From positions 186,001 through 250,000 of the forward strand of contig NZ_SOAM01000002.1 in the NCBI RefSeq assembly GCF_004364555.1: a DNA stretch of 64,000 nucleotides, written 5' to 3'. This document shows, piece by piece, positions 9,193 through 18,073 of the stretch. The first letter of the stretch is position 1. Each line of letters begins with the position of its first letter. The notes below the pieces were generated by a model. The model saw only the letters and a program-made list of their open reading frames with translations. It had not been told where the DNA came from and searched no databases. Made by a program: the position numbers and the translations under genes. The stretch is from Amnibacterium kyonggiense (lineage in GTDB: Bacteria; Actinomycetota; Actinomycetes; Actinomycetales; Microbacteriaceae).

Positions 9193-10530
9193 TCACCCGG
9201 GCGGGGCCATCCGGTAGACGGCACCGGCCTCGTCGTCCGCGACGTACACCGCGCCGTCCGGACCGGTCACGGCGGCGACGGGCCGACCCCACCGGCTGCC
9301 GTCCGTCGACTGGAAGCCCCCGAGGAGCGTGCGCTCATCCTGGAGCGTGCCGTCCCGCCAGGGGAGGAAGGCCACCTCCGGCGCCCGCGGCGGCGTGCGG
9401 TTCCACGAGCCGTGGACGCCGACGAGCGCGCCGGCGCCGTAGGGCTCCGGCAGCGTCACGAAGGCGAGGCCGAGCGGCGCGGAGTGCGCGGGCAGGCCCT
9501 GCTCGACCCGCGGCAGCGCCGCGCAATCGAGCTTCGACCCGTCCGCGTTCGTCTCCTGGTCCCGGACGAAACCGCGGCCGGCGTAGTCGAAGGCGGTGTC
9601 GGGCGCGCCCGGATCGACGTCCGGATCGGGGTTGCAGTACGGCCAGCCGAGGTCCCTGCCCGCCGTCAGCCGGGCGACCGGCTCGAGCGGGTGGTCGTTC
9701 ACGTACGGCTGCAGCACGGCGCCCCGGTCCGACCCGCCGCCGCCCTCGTACGAGCGGTCGTACGGGTACGCGACGCGGTCGCGGTTGTTCACCGCGGTCC
9801 ACACGGAGCCGTCGGGAGCGATCGCGAGCCCCGTCCCGTTGCGGACGCCGCGGGCGAAGACGGTCGTCCTCCCGTCCTGAACGCGGAGGATCGCGGCGCG
9901 CTCGGGCGACGACGACCGATCCTCCGCGGAGGTGTTGCCGGTGCTCCCGACCGAGACGTAGACGCTGCCGTCGCGGCCCACCGCGACGCTCTTCAGCGCG
10001 TGCGCGTAGGCGCCGCGGAGCTCCGGCGTGCTCCCGTCCGGCAGTCCGTCGACCACCGTCCGCCGGTCGGACACCCTGCCGTCGGCGTAGCGGTAGGCGT
10101 CGACGCGGTCGCTCTCGGCGACGTAGAGCGTGTCGCCCGCGAATGCGAGCCCGTGCGGCTGCGTGAGCCCGTCGACGAGGGTCGCGGTCGTCGGCGGGGC
10201 GGCGGGATCGCGCCCGGGCGTCAGCACCTGCACGTCCCCGGACCCCGGCCGGGAGACGAGGAGGCGGGCGTCCGGGGTCCACGCGGCGAGGCGGGCGCCG
10301 TCGAGCCGCGCCCAGACCGACACGGTCCACCCGGCGGGCGCCTGCACCGTGCGGTGCTCGGCGAACGCACCGGTCGCGAGCCCCGCCGGCACCGAGAGCC
10401 GCACGCCCGTGAGCCCGGCCGGCGCGGCGGCCGTGGGCGCCGGTCCCGCCCCGGTCGGCGTGCACCCGGCGAGCAGCAGACCGGCGAGCGCCGCGGCCAC
10501 CGCGGCGCCGAGACGGAGGGGACGGGCCAT
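9193..10530 (-). CDS. lipoprotein, PQQ-type sugar dehydrogenase (sorbosone/glucose dehydrogenase beta-propeller)
   Basis: A 445-residue secreted lipoprotein with a lipobox LAGC (cysteine at about residue 22). A six-bladed beta-propeller follows, like soluble PQQ glucose dehydrogenase and L-sorbosone dehydrogenase: LTQPHGLAFAGDTLYVAES, RTVVDGLPDG, YVSVGSTGN, GVRNGTGLAIAPDGSVW, GWPYCNPDPD, GVHGSWNRTPP and a final AVYVADDEAGAVYRM. Such proteins oxidise sugars or sugar lactones at the cell surface if PQQ is available; many actinobacterial members are uncharacterised. The ATG at 10530 is preceded by GAGACT with 6 bases between. Confidence 0.8.
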   Translation of the reverse strand: MARPLRLGAAVAAALAGLLLAGCTPTGAGPAPTAAAPAGLTGVRLSVPAGLATGAFAEHRTVQAPAGWTVSVWARLDGARLAAWTPDARLLVSRPGSGDVQVLTPGRDPAAPPTTATLVDGLTQPHGLAFAGDTLYVAESDRVDAYRYADGRVSDRRTVVDGLPDGSTPELRGAYAHALKSVAVGRDGSVYVSVGSTGNTSAEDRSSSPERAAILRVQDGRTTVFARGVRNGTGLAIAPDGSVWTAVNNRDRVAYPYDRSYEGGGGSDRGAVLQPYVNDHPLEPVARLTAGRDLGWPYCNPDPDVDPGAPDTAFDYAGRGFVRDQETNADGSKLDCAALPRVEQGLPAHSAPLGLAFVTLPEPYGAGALVGVHGSWNRTPPRAPEVAFLPWRDGTLQDERTLLGGFQSTDGSRWGRPVAAVTGPDGAVYVADDEAGAVYRMAPPG

Positions 10531-10661
10531 GCCCGCAGTCTCGCCGAGCGGCGGGAGGCCGCTGCGTCCGGACGGTCGATGCGGAGCACCCGCCCAGGTC
10601 GCGAGGTCGCACGGCGGGCGTCATCGGAGTCCGCGGAGGTGCGGCGTGGGACGCTGTGCGG

Positions 10662-11264
10662 GTGCGCAGTCGCACCGCGTGTCCGGGATGCGGCCTCGTG
10701 CTGCCCGATCCGGTCGCGGTCGAGCACACGCGGCTGCACGCCACGCCCGCCTGCGAGGCGGTGCTGCACGAGCTGCTCGGCTTCGAGTTCCAGCACCCCG
10801 TGATGCTGCGCTACCACCAGCTGACCGTGGACGCCTACGGCGCGCAGCACGCCGGCGGGGAGGCACCGGAGATCCGCGTCGCCTACAGCCTGGCCGGGCT
10901 GTGGCTCGCGCTCGAGCACGGGTTCTCGGCCGAGGAGGTCCGGGCGGTGCACCGCCGCATGGGGCGCCCCACCCCGTCCTGGCCGCGGTTCGAGCCGCCG
11001 GCACCGCCGAAGCGCTGGCTCACCTGTCTGGACGTCGCGGAGGCGGGCGTCCGGCAGGGCTCCATCGGCGGCCACGCGCGCGCGGCCGGGCAGTGGGCCG
11101 AGAGCGTGTGGGCGGCCTGGCGCGGCACCGACCCGAGCGTGGACCAGGCGGTCGGATCGCTCCTGCGCTCGATCTTCGTCACGCCGGTCCGCCCGGTCGG
11201 ACTGCACGGCACGATCGGTCCGGCGGCAGCCGTCCACCGCCTGGTGGGACTCCTCGACGCATGA
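10662..11264 (+). CDS. DUF5946 family protein
   Basis: A 200-residue protein. It starts with a CPGCG zinc-knuckle-like motif (residues 7-11), followed by a histidine-rich helical domain: HATPACEAVLHELLGFEF, then MLRYHQLTVDAYGAQH, the hallmark of DUF5946, then a WLALEHGFS segment. The family has no established function. The CxxC pair and clustered histidines suggest metal binding, which is inference. GTG 10662 is preferred to GTG 10656 because GACGCT ends exactly 6 bases before it. A 15-bp hairpin terminates the gene. Confidence 0.7.
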   Translation: MRSRTACPGCGLVLPDPVAVEHTRLHATPACEAVLHELLGFEFQHPVMLRYHQLTVDAYGAQHAGGEAPEIRVAYSLAGLWLALEHGFSAEEVRAVHRRMGRPTPSWPRFEPPAPPKRWLTCLDVAEAGVRQGSIGGHARAAGQWAESVWAAWRGTDPSVDQAVGSLLRSIFVTPVRPVGLHGTIGPAAAVHRLVGLLDA

Positions 11265-11265
11265 C

Positions 11266-11296
11266 GAGGGGGCGGGGACCAGGTCCCCGCCCCCTC
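11266..11296. terminator. bidirectional terminator hairpin
   Basis: A perfect 15-bp GC stem (11266-11280 with 11282-11296) lies directly after the DUF5946 stop codon and 16 bases from the stop of the convergent MFS gene. Confidence 0.75.
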
Positions 11297-11311
11297 GCTC
11301 GACCCACCGGG

Positions 11312-12775
11312 TCAGTGGACGCCGATGCGCTCCTCGATCTTGTCGATGAAGTCGACGTCGCTGACGTCCTCGAGCGACTTCCGCTCCGCCGAGACGCCGA
11401 ACAGGAGGGCGATGAGCCCGCCCACGAGCATCACGGCGGCGCCGAGGTAGTACCCGGCGGCCAGCGGGCCGCGGCTCTGGCCGTCCCCGATCAGCGAGTT
11501 GTAGATGACGGGCGCGAAGGCGCCGACGAACTGGCCGACCGCGAAGACGTAGGAGATCGACTGGCCCCGGACCTGCAGCGGGAACGTCTCGCTGACCGTC
11601 AGGTACGCGGACGAGGCGCCGGCGGAGGCGAAGAAGAACGAGACGCTCCAGAGGATGGTCTGCGTCGTCGCGGTGAGGACGTCCGCCTGGAATAGCGCGG
11701 CGGAGACCGCGAGTACCACCGCCGCGAGGCCGTAGGTGGCGAAGATCATCTGCCGACGCCCGATCGTGTCGAACAGGTGCCCGAGGACCAGCGGACCGAT
11801 GAGGTTGCCGATCGCGAACGGGAAGAAGTAGATCGCCGCGTTCCCGACGCCGTAGAAGTTCTTCAGCACCTCCGCGTAGCTGAAGAAGATCGCGTTGTAG
11901 AGGAACGACTGCGTGATCATCATCGCGAAGGCGACGAACGCCCGCTTCGGGTACATCCGCGTGAAGACGTAGAGCACGACGCGGAACGGGACCCGGTCGT
12001 GGACCGGCACGTCGATGGCCTTCTCGTCCGGGACCCGGTCGAGGGCGGTGCCCGCCTCCTCCTCGACCTCCCGCTCGATGCGGTCGACGTTCTGCTCGGC
12101 CTCCTTCTCGTAGCCGTGCGTCAGCTGCCAGCGGGGGCTCTCCGGGATGTTGCGCCGGAGGAAGATGATGATCAGGCCGAGCACCGGGCCGATGAAGAAG
12201 CCGATGCGCCAGCCCCAGCCGGACGCCTCGAGCGCGCTGCCCGGCGCGAGCAGGAACAGGTTCGCCGCGGCGCCGAGGGCGGCACCGCCCCAGTACGTGC
12301 CGTTGATGGCGATGTCGACGCGGCCGCGGTACTTCGAGGGGATGATCTCGTCGATCGCGGAGTTGATCGCCGTGTACTCGCCGCCGATGCCCATGCCGGC
12401 GATGAAGCGGAAGATGTAGAGGAACCAGGGCGCGAACGAGAGGCCCGCGATGCCCGACGCGACGAGGTAGAGCGCGAGCGTCAGGACGAAGAACTTCTTG
12501 CGGCCGAGGCGGTCGGAGAGCCGCCCGAACACGAGCGCCCCGACGACCTGCCCGAGCAGGTAGACGGTGCCGGTGAGCCCGACCTCCGTCGAGTCCATCC
12601 CGAGCTGCTTGGCGTACCCGTTCGCGGACACCATCTGGATCTCGAGGCCGTCGAGGATCCAAGCGGTCCCGAGACCCAGGACAACCGTCCAGTGGAACCT
12701 CGTCCAGGGGAGGCGGTCCATCCGCGCCGGGATGAGACTGCGGATGCTGCTTCCTCGCGTCGCCGTCGTCGTCAC
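11312..12775 (-). CDS. MFS transporter, sugar/organic-acid porter type
   Basis: A 487-residue secondary transporter with twelve membrane helices. Visible family motifs are LDGLEIQ in helix 1, motif A GRLSDRLGRKK between helices 2 and 3, RFIAGMGIGGEY in helix 4, PESPRW before the central loop, and a charged central loop of about 60 residues (KEAEQNVDRIEREVEEEAG). These place it with sugar-porter and aromatic-acid/H+ symporter relatives. The substrate is not readable and no catabolic gene adjoins it. The GTG at 12775 lies 7 bases after TACGTT, a clear leaderless promoter. Confidence 0.85.
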   Translation of the reverse strand: MTTTATRGSSIRSLIPARMDRLPWTRFHWTVVLGLGTAWILDGLEIQMVSANGYAKQLGMDSTEVGLTGTVYLLGQVVGALVFGRLSDRLGRKKFFVLTLALYLVASGIAGLSFAPWFLYIFRFIAGMGIGGEYTAINSAIDEIIPSKYRGRVDIAINGTYWGGAALGAAANLFLLAPGSALEASGWGWRIGFFIGPVLGLIIIFLRRNIPESPRWQLTHGYEKEAEQNVDRIEREVEEEAGTALDRVPDEKAIDVPVHDRVPFRVVLYVFTRMYPKRAFVAFAMMITQSFLYNAIFFSYAEVLKNFYGVGNAAIYFFPFAIGNLIGPLVLGHLFDTIGRRQMIFATYGLAAVVLAVSAALFQADVLTATTQTILWSVSFFFASAGASSAYLTVSETFPLQVRGQSISYVFAVGQFVGAFAPVIYNSLIGDGQSRGPLAAGYYLGAAVMLVGGLIALLFGVSAERKSLEDVSDVDFIDKIEERIGVH

Positions 12776-12782
12776 AGCGTGG

Positions 12783-12788
12783 AACGTA
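12783..12788 (-). promoter_or_regulatory. -10 element TACGTT, leaderless
   Basis: Minus-strand TACGTT ends 7 bases before the GTG of the MFS transporter gene; no ribosome binding site is present. Confidence 0.5.
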
Positions 12789-12841
12789 CGCCCGGAACGC
12801 TGGACAACCGCTCAGACTTCTGTCAGGCGACTACCAGGGCC

Positions 12842-13510
12842 TCACGCGGCGATGCGCGCCGTCATGCTGATGGGCAGGTGGTCGGACTTGCCCTGCGGCA
12901 GCACCTCGAGGTCGCTGATCTCGAAGCCGCTCGAGGTCGCGAAGTCGAAGTACCCGCTGAACCGGACCCCGACGTAGGTGTGCGACGGCATGCGGGTGAG
13001 CTGGTAGCCGGTCGCCGCCAGCCGCCGCTCGAGGCCGCGGACGAACCACGGGTAGTTGAAGTCCCCGACCATCACCGAGGGCGTGCCCGGGCGCATGGCG
13101 CGCATCCCCTCGTGGGCAGCGGCGATCTGCTTCCGGCGCAGCGAGTTGGTGGCGCTGAGCGGCGCGGCGTGGAAGTCGCCGACGAGCACGTCCATCCCGG
13201 TCTCCCGGTCGAGCAGGTGCGCGGCGAGCAGCCGCTCGTTCGCCGGCTTCAGCACGCGGTCGTGCATCGACTTGCGCAGCGCGAAGACCTTCTTGCCCTT
13301 CACCTCGAACCGGTCGGCGCGGGCGTACATCGCGAGTCCGAGCCGGTTGGTCCGGGTCTGCTCGATGAGTTCGAGGTGCCCGATCGTCTGCGGCATGTCG
13401 GTGTGGTCGCACTCCTGCAGCGCGAGCACGTCGACGTCGTGCACGTCCGCCATCGCCTCGAGCTCGCCGCGTGCCGTGTGCTCGCGCAGGTTGTAGCTGA
13501 TGATCCTCAA
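12842..13510 (-). CDS. endonuclease/exonuclease/phosphatase (EEP) family protein
   Basis: A 222-residue metal-dependent hydrolase fold. The start has the RIISYNLRE strand (catalytic Asn), then DVLALQECDHT with the metal-binding Glu, DRVLKPANERL, a MVGDFNYPW segment with the Asp/Asn pair, and the terminal SDHLPI with the catalytic Asp-His. Substrates of this superfamily include DNA, inositol phosphates and sphingomyelin; none can be assigned. The TTG at 13510, with GGGGAAGGA 9 bases upstream, is proposed because a TAGATT -10 (13554-13559) falls inside the longer version from GTG 13567. If the longer start is used, 19 residues are added. Confidence 0.75.
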   Translation of the reverse strand: MRIISYNLREHTARGELEAMADVHDVDVLALQECDHTDMPQTIGHLELIEQTRTNRLGLAMYARADRFEVKGKKVFALRKSMHDRVLKPANERLLAAHLLDRETGMDVLVGDFHAAPLSATNSLRRKQIAAAHEGMRAMRPGTPSVMVGDFNYPWFVRGLERRLAATGYQLTRMPSHTYVGVRFSGYFDFATSSGFEISDLEVLPQGKSDHLPISMTARIAA

Positions 13511-13607
13511 CCGAACCGAATCCTTCCCCGCCGGGCCCCCGCGGCCCGGACCGAATCTAGCCTCCACGCACCTCGGAGGGTTCGGAGACCCCCTCGGTTC
13601 CGGAGGG

Positions 13608-14444
13608 TCAGGCCAGGACGTCGCGCGTGGTGAAGCGCCCGTACGCGAGCGCGCCGAACACCACGACGTACCCGAGCTGCAGGAGCGCGTTCGTCCCGAA
13701 CGTGCTCCAGAGCGGCGGGTCGCGCAGCAGATCGACGAGCCCCAGCCAGGAGTCGGACAGCAGGAACGGGTGCAGCGCCTCGAGCTGCGGCAGTTGGTCG
13801 AGCACCTGGCTCGTGACCGCGAGCACCACGGTCGCGGCCATCGCGCCGACCGGCACGTCGGTCAGGGTCGACACGAACAGCCCGACGGCGGTGAGCCCGA
13901 GCATGGCGACGCCGACGTAGGCCGCCATCGCCAGCAGCCGGAGCAGCCCCTCGCCGACCGGGACCTGGTCGCCCGAGAGGAGGGTGACCGGCCCGACCGG
14001 GAACAGGGCGAGGCCCGTCAGCGTGCCGGCGACGACGACGGCGAGCGGTGCGGCGAAGCAGAAGACCGCGGCGCCGAGGAACTTCACGACGAGCAGCCGC
14101 GGGCGGCCCGCCGGGGCGACGAGCAGATAGCGCAGGGTGCCCTGCGAGGCCTCCCCGGCGATCGTGTCGCCCGCGACCACGCCGATCGTGAGCGGCAGGA
14201 AGAGCGGGATCGCGAGGACGAGGGAGGCGACCCCGACGAACAGGCCGTTGCCCGCGATCTGGCTGAGGAACGACGGCCCGCGGCCGCTGTCGGGGCCGGA
14301 CGCGATCCTGATCGCGACGCCGACGAGGACCGGGACGGCGGCGAGGGCGATCAGCATCGCCCAGGTCCGCTTGCGCCGGAAGAGCACGGTGATCTCGGAC
14401 GCGAGGAGCGACAGGCCGAGGCGGCGGCGGTCAGGACTCGACAT
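13608..14444 (-). CDS. ABC-2 type transporter permease
   Basis: A 278-residue membrane protein with six hydrophobic segments (first at about residues 27-46) and the layout of ABC-2/NosY-like permeases, including the segment GEASQGTLRYLLVAPAGR that follows the second helix in this family. It pairs with the ATPase gene just upstream, with a 14-base overlap. ATG 14444 was chosen over GTG 14456. It is the last gene of the LolA-like/ATPase/permease operon. Confidence 0.85.
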   Translation of the reverse strand: MSSPDRRRLGLSLLASEITVLFRRKRTWAMLIALAAVPVLVGVAIRIASGPDSGRGPSFLSQIAGNGLFVGVASLVLAIPLFLPLTIGVVAGDTIAGEASQGTLRYLLVAPAGRPRLLVVKFLGAAVFCFAAPLAVVVAGTLTGLALFPVGPVTLLSGDQVPVGEGLLRLLAMAAYVGVAMLGLTAVGLFVSTLTDVPVGAMAATVVLAVTSQVLDQLPQLEALHPFLLSDSWLGLVDLLRDPPLWSTFGTNALLQLGYVVVFGALAYGRFTTRDVLA

Positions 14445-15366
14445 CGAAGCCCTCACCCGTCAGCGCGACGAAGCGGTCCTCGAGGCTCGCTTCGGCGAGC
14501 CGCACGCCGCGCACGCGGACGCCCGCGGCGACGAGGGCGGCGACGAGGTCCTCCACCGGACGGCCCTGGAGCGGTGCGACGACCTCCTGGCCGGAGAGCG
14601 AGGGGGTGAGCCCGGCGCCGGTCAGGGCCGCGAGCGCCTGCTCGGCGTCCGGCGTGCGGAGGTGCAGGCGGTCGTCACCCGCCGCGCCCCGCAGCTCGTC
14701 GAGCGTGCCCTGCGCGACGAGCCGCCCGGTCCGCATGACCGCGGCGTGCGTGCACATCTGCTCGATCTCGCTCAGCAGGTGGCTGGACACGAACACGGTC
14801 GTCCCGCCCTCCGCCAGCCCGCGCACGAGCGTCCGCACCTCCCGCGTCCCCTGGGGGTCGAGCCCGTTCGTGGGCTCGTCGAGCACGAGCAGGTCCCGCG
14901 GTCGCAGCAGCGCGTTCGCGATGCCGAGCCGCTGCTTCATCCCGAGCGAGTACGCCTTGACGCGCTTGCCGGCAGCGGCGCCGAGCCCGACGCGGTCGAG
15001 CGCCTCGCCGATGCGCCGCCGCCGCGTGCGCGGGTCCGCGAGCGGGTCGGCGGAGTCGAGCCGCGCGAGGTTCGCCGCGCCGGAGAGGTACCCGGCGAAG
15101 CCCGGGCCCTCGACGAGGGCGCCGACCCGGGGGAGCACCCCGGCGGCACCGTCGGGCATCGGGCTCCCGAGTACCGCGGCGGTTCCCGCGGTCGGGCTCA
15201 CGAGGCCGAGCAGCATGCGGATCGTCGTGGTCTTGCCCGACCCGTTCGGACCGAGGAACCCGAAGACGCTGCCGTCCGGCACCGCGAGCGCGACGTCGGC
15301 GACGGCGTCGTGCCCGCGGAATCGCTTGCTCAGGCCGTCGGTCTCGATCGCGAGGCCGGTGCTCAC
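14431..15366 (-). CDS. ABC transporter ATP-binding protein
   Basis: A 311-residue ATPase of the CcmA/bacitracin-exporter type: Walker A GPNGSGKT (about 38-45), signature YSLGMKQRLG, Walker B LLVLDEPTNGLDPQG, the H-loop VSSHLLSEIEQM, and a C-terminal regulatory region of about 90 residues. It partners the adjacent permease. Its GTG start overlaps the stop of the upstream LolA-like gene by GTGA. Co-transcription of a periplasmic lipoprotein-carrier-like protein with an ABC-2 exporter is common in actinobacteria and suggests a cell-envelope function, not demonstrated here. Confidence 0.9.
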   Translation of the reverse strand: MSTGLAIETDGLSKRFRGHDAVADVALAVPDGSVFGFLGPNGSGKTTTIRMLLGLVSPTAGTAAVLGSPMPDGAAGVLPRVGALVEGPGFAGYLSGAANLARLDSADPLADPRTRRRRIGEALDRVGLGAAAGKRVKAYSLGMKQRLGIANALLRPRDLLVLDEPTNGLDPQGTREVRTLVRGLAEGGTTVFVSSHLLSEIEQMCTHAAVMRTGRLVAQGTLDELRGAAGDDRLHLRTPDAEQALAALTGAGLTPSLSGQEVVAPLQGRPVEDLVAALVAAGVRVRGVRLAEASLEDRFVALTGEGFDVES

Positions 15367-16409
15367 CCCGCGGCGGACTCGAGCGCGGCCACCGGCACGG
15401 CGCCGGCGAGCACCCGCCCGTCGTCCGTGAGCAGCACGTTCACGAGCGCGGTCTTCAGCACCCGACCGCCCGCGACGGGCTCCGTCAGCCGGCGGACCGT
15501 GGGGTTCGACGCGAGGTCGGACGGCACGTCGGCGGCCGGGAGGGTGACGACGGTCGCCCAGCCGCTGCCGCTGACGACCGGCTTCGCGGGCAGGGCGCGG
15601 TGGTCGCGGGTCGCGCGGTCGGGCGCGGTGATCGTCTTCTCGGTCACCTTCGCGTCGGCGGGCGGCGTGAACGCGAAGGTCGACGCGGCGGGGACGGCGT
15701 AGGAGATGTCCGTGAACCCGGTCTCGAACGCCGGCGACGAGGCGCCGCGGGCGATCACCTGGACGTCGAGCGGCAGGCCCGTCTTCGCGTCGACGGCGAT
15801 CCGGACCGAGCCGACCGTGGTGGCGGCCGTGCGCGGCCGGAGCACGAGCGTGTAGGCGTCGCGGCCGGCGATCGACTGCGCCGTGTCGACGGTCACGGCG
15901 GTGGAGGGGCGGACCTCGGCGAGCAGGCGGGACGCGAGCTCCGCGGGCGACGTGGTCGTGGGGTCGGCGTCCGGTCGAGCGGTCCCCGTGGCGGTGACCT
16001 TCGTCGCGCTGTTCGTCTTCGAGTTCCAGACCCAGACGGTCCGGCCGTTCCGGATGACGTCGCGCTCCGCGGAGGGGTCGAGGACCGCGACGCGCTCCTT
16101 CGTCGCCCCGGCGACGGAGACCTTGGCGGTGTGGTCGCCCGTGATCAGCTCGAGCGCGGAGGCGGTCGAGGAGTCCGTACCCGCGCCGACGGTCGGGATG
16201 GAGCCCAGGCCGAGGTCGGAGGTCTGCTTGATCGTGCCGGAGAAGCCCTCGACGTCCTTCGCCTTCGCGACGAGCTCGAGCACCTGCTGCGCCGACCTCG
16301 TCGGCAGCTCGGGCGGCGTCGCGGCGGCGACGAGCGGGACGGCGACGACGCCGGCGACCACCACGGGGGCGACCGCCGCCGGGAGCCAGCGGAGGAGACG
16401 GTGCTGCAT
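15363..16409 (-). CDS. LolA/RsbN-like exported outer-layer protein (DUF2092-type)
   Basis: A 348-residue exported protein with a signal-anchor-like N-terminus (hydrophobic residues about 10-30). The mature part resembles the LolA/LppX beta-barrel: VLELVAKAKDVEGFSGTI, the AKVSVAGATKERVAVLD strand, VWVWNSKTNSATKV, AGRDAYTLVLRPR, and VRIAVDAKTGLPLDVQV. Relatives carry lipids or lipoproteins in the envelope; in actinobacteria the cargo is unknown. It is the first gene of a three-gene operon with an ABC ATPase and permease. The ATG at 16409 follows TACCCT by 6 bases. Confidence 0.75.
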   Translation of the reverse strand: MQHRLLRWLPAAVAPVVVAGVVAVPLVAAATPPELPTRSAQQVLELVAKAKDVEGFSGTIKQTSDLGLGSIPTVGAGTDSSTASALELITGDHTAKVSVAGATKERVAVLDPSAERDVIRNGRTVWVWNSKTNSATKVTATGTARPDADPTTTSPAELASRLLAEVRPSTAVTVDTAQSIAGRDAYTLVLRPRTAATTVGSVRIAVDAKTGLPLDVQVIARGASSPAFETGFTDISYAVPAASTFAFTPPADAKVTEKTITAPDRATRDHRALPAKPVVSGSGWATVVTLPAADVPSDLASNPTVRRLTEPVAGGRVLKTALVNVLLTDDGRVLAGAVPVAALESAAG

Positions 16410-16415
16410 CGTCCG

Positions 16416-16421
16416 AGGGTA
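16416..16421 (-). promoter_or_regulatory. -10 element TACCCT, leaderless
   Basis: Minus-strand TACCCT ends 6 bases before the ATG of the LolA-like gene and marks the head of the three-gene envelope operon. Confidence 0.5.
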
Positions 16422-16496
16422 CGTCCGCGCGCGCGGACCGGCGCGTGTCGGACGCGAGTTCATACCGGGGGATGAGGAAGCCGTCATCCCGGGGGA

Positions 16497-17000
16497 CTAC
16501 GCGGCGCGGTCCCGCGTGAAGAGGCCCTGCGCGCGGTGCCGGACGGCGGCGCGGAACAGCTCGAGGTCGGGGGAGGGCATCGGGTCGACGAGCACCTCGA
16601 GCACCAGCCCGAGCGCGGCGTCGGAGCGCCCCTGCTCGTGGAGCGCGAGCGCGAGGAAGGTGCGGAGCGACCGGGAGCCGGGGAACTCGTCGAGCCCCGT
16701 CTCGAGCGCCTCGACGGCCTCCTGGAACCGGCCGGCGCGACGCAGCGCGTCGCCGAGCTTCAGGAAGCAGCGGCGCAGCGCGGTGCCGTCGAGCCCCGCG
16801 AGCGCGGCGCGGTAGCCGTCGATCGCGCGGTCGAGGTCGCCGGCCTCGTCGTACGCCTCCGCGACCGCCTCCAGGGCGCCCGGGTGGCCGGGCCAGCGCT
16901 CGAGGAGCGCGTCGAACCCGGCCTCCGCGGGGGAGCGGCCCTGCTCGCGATCGGCGTGGCAGGCCTCCAGCGCGTCGAGGAGTGCGGGTTCGATGCTCAT
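16497..17000 (-). CDS. tetratricopeptide-repeat protein
   Basis: A 167-residue protein built of about four TPR-like helix pairs: ALEAVAEAYDEAGDLDRAIDGY, RCFLKLGDALRRAGRFQEAVEAL and RTFLALALHEQGRSDAALGL follow the classical TPR spacing of Gly/Ala/Tyr positions. No signal peptide or membrane helix is seen, so it is cytoplasmic and probably a protein-protein adaptor. It resembles the TPR proteins often annotated as DUF5107/tetratrico-peptide repeat in Microbacteriaceae; its partner is unknown. CACACT lies 6 bases before the ATG. Confidence 0.75.
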   Translation of the reverse strand: MSIEPALLDALEACHADREQGRSPAEAGFDALLERWPGHPGALEAVAEAYDEAGDLDRAIDGYRAALAGLDGTALRRCFLKLGDALRRAGRFQEAVEALETGLDEFPGSRSLRTFLALALHEQGRSDAALGLVLEVLVDPMPSPDLELFRAAVRHRAQGLFTRDRAA

Positions 17001-17092
17001 GCAACCAGTGTGAACCCGATGCGCACTCGTCCGCGACGCCGCGCGGGACCGGCAGCGGCCGTCACACGGCGTCGCCTCGGATCGGCCCGTCC

Positions 17093-17098
17093 TAGGCT
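17093..17098 (+). promoter_or_regulatory. -10 element TAGGCT for cysK
   Basis: A good -10 hexamer 39 bases before the cysK ATG. Unlike most heads in this window the transcript would be leadered, with GAAGG before the start codon. Confidence 0.4.
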
Positions 17099-17137
17099 TG
17101 GCCTCCGGCCCCGGTCCGTCACCTCTCGAAGGCAGTC

Positions 17138-18073
17138 ATGGCTCGCACCTACTCATCCATCACCGAGGCGTTCGGCAGGACGCCGCTCGTCCGCCTCAAC
17201 CGGCTGACCGAGGGCATCGACGCCACGGTCTACGCGAAGCTCGAGTTCTACAACCCTTCCTCGTCCGTGAAGGACCGGCTGGCGATCGCCATCGTCGACG
17301 CCGCCGAGCGGTCCGGGACGCTGCAGCCCGGCGGCACGATCGTCGAGGGCACGAGCGGCAACACGGGCATCGGCCTCGCGGCCGTGGGCGCGGCGCGCGG
17401 CTACAAGGTCGTCCTGACCATGCCGGAGTCGATGTCGGTCGAGCGCCGGAAGATCCTCCGCGCGTACGGCGCCGAGCTCGTCCTCACGCCGCCGTCGGAG
17501 GGGATGAAGGGCGCGGTCGCCCGCGCGGAGCAGATCGCCGCCGAGCGCCCGGGCGCCGTCCTCGCGAAGCAGTTCGAGAACGAGGCGAACCCCGCCATCC
17601 ACTACGCCACCACGGGCCCGGAGATCTGGGAGGACACCGACGGCGCCGTCGACGTCTTCGTCGCCGGCGTCGGCACGGGCGGCACCATCACGGGCACCGG
17701 CCGCTACCTCAAGGAGCGGAAGCCGGGCGTCTCGATCGTCGCGGTGGAGCCGAAGGAGTCGCCGATCCTGAACGGCGGCGCCCCCGGCCCGCACAAGATC
17801 CAGGGCATCGGCCCGAACTTCGTCCCCGCGATCCTCGACCGCGACGTCATCGACGAGGTCGTCGACGTCGACATCACCGAGTCCGTCGCCACTGCTCGGC
17901 GGCTCGCGACGGAGGAGGGCATCCTCGCCGGCATCTCGTCGGGCTCCACGGTGTTCGCCGCCCTCGAGGTGGCACGCCGTCCGGAGAACGCGGGCAAGAC
18001 GTTCGTCGTCGTCGTCGCCAGCTCCGGCGAGCGCTACCTCTCGACGGTGCTGTTCGAAGACCTGGACGTGTGA
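17138..18073 (+). CDS. cysK: cysteine synthase A (O-acetylserine sulfhydrylase)
   Basis: A 311-residue PLP enzyme of fold type II that makes L-cysteine from O-acetylserine and sulfide. The pyridoxal lysine is in SSSVKDRLA (about residue 46). The substrate loop [10 protein letters not shown], the PLP phosphate loop GTGGTITG and the late [12 protein letters not shown] segment are all intact. Length and order match CysK, not cystathionine synthase. It is followed by cysE with a GTGA overlap, so supply of O-acetylserine and its use are co-expressed and the two proteins may form the cysteine synthase complex; CysE ends in Ile, as required for docking. Confidence 0.95.
   Translation: MARTYSSITEAFGRTPLVRLNRLTEGIDATVYAKLEFYNPSSSVKDRLAIAIVDAAERSGTLQPGGTIVEGTSGNTGIGLAAVGAARGYKVVLTMPESMSVERRKILRAYGAELVLTPPSEGMKGAVARAEQIAAERPGAVLAKQFENEANPAIHYATTGPEIWEDTDGAVDVFVAGVGTGGTITGTGRYLKERKPGVSIVAVEPKESPILNGGAPGPHKIQGIGPNFVPAILDRDVIDEVVDVDITESVATARRLATEEGILAGISSGSTVFAALEVARRPENAGKTFVVVVASSGERYLSTVLFEDLDV

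Noticed and set aside
13568-13607. Terminator hairpin between the ABC permease and the EEP gene
   Set aside because: Candidate stems are only about five base pairs with mismatches.
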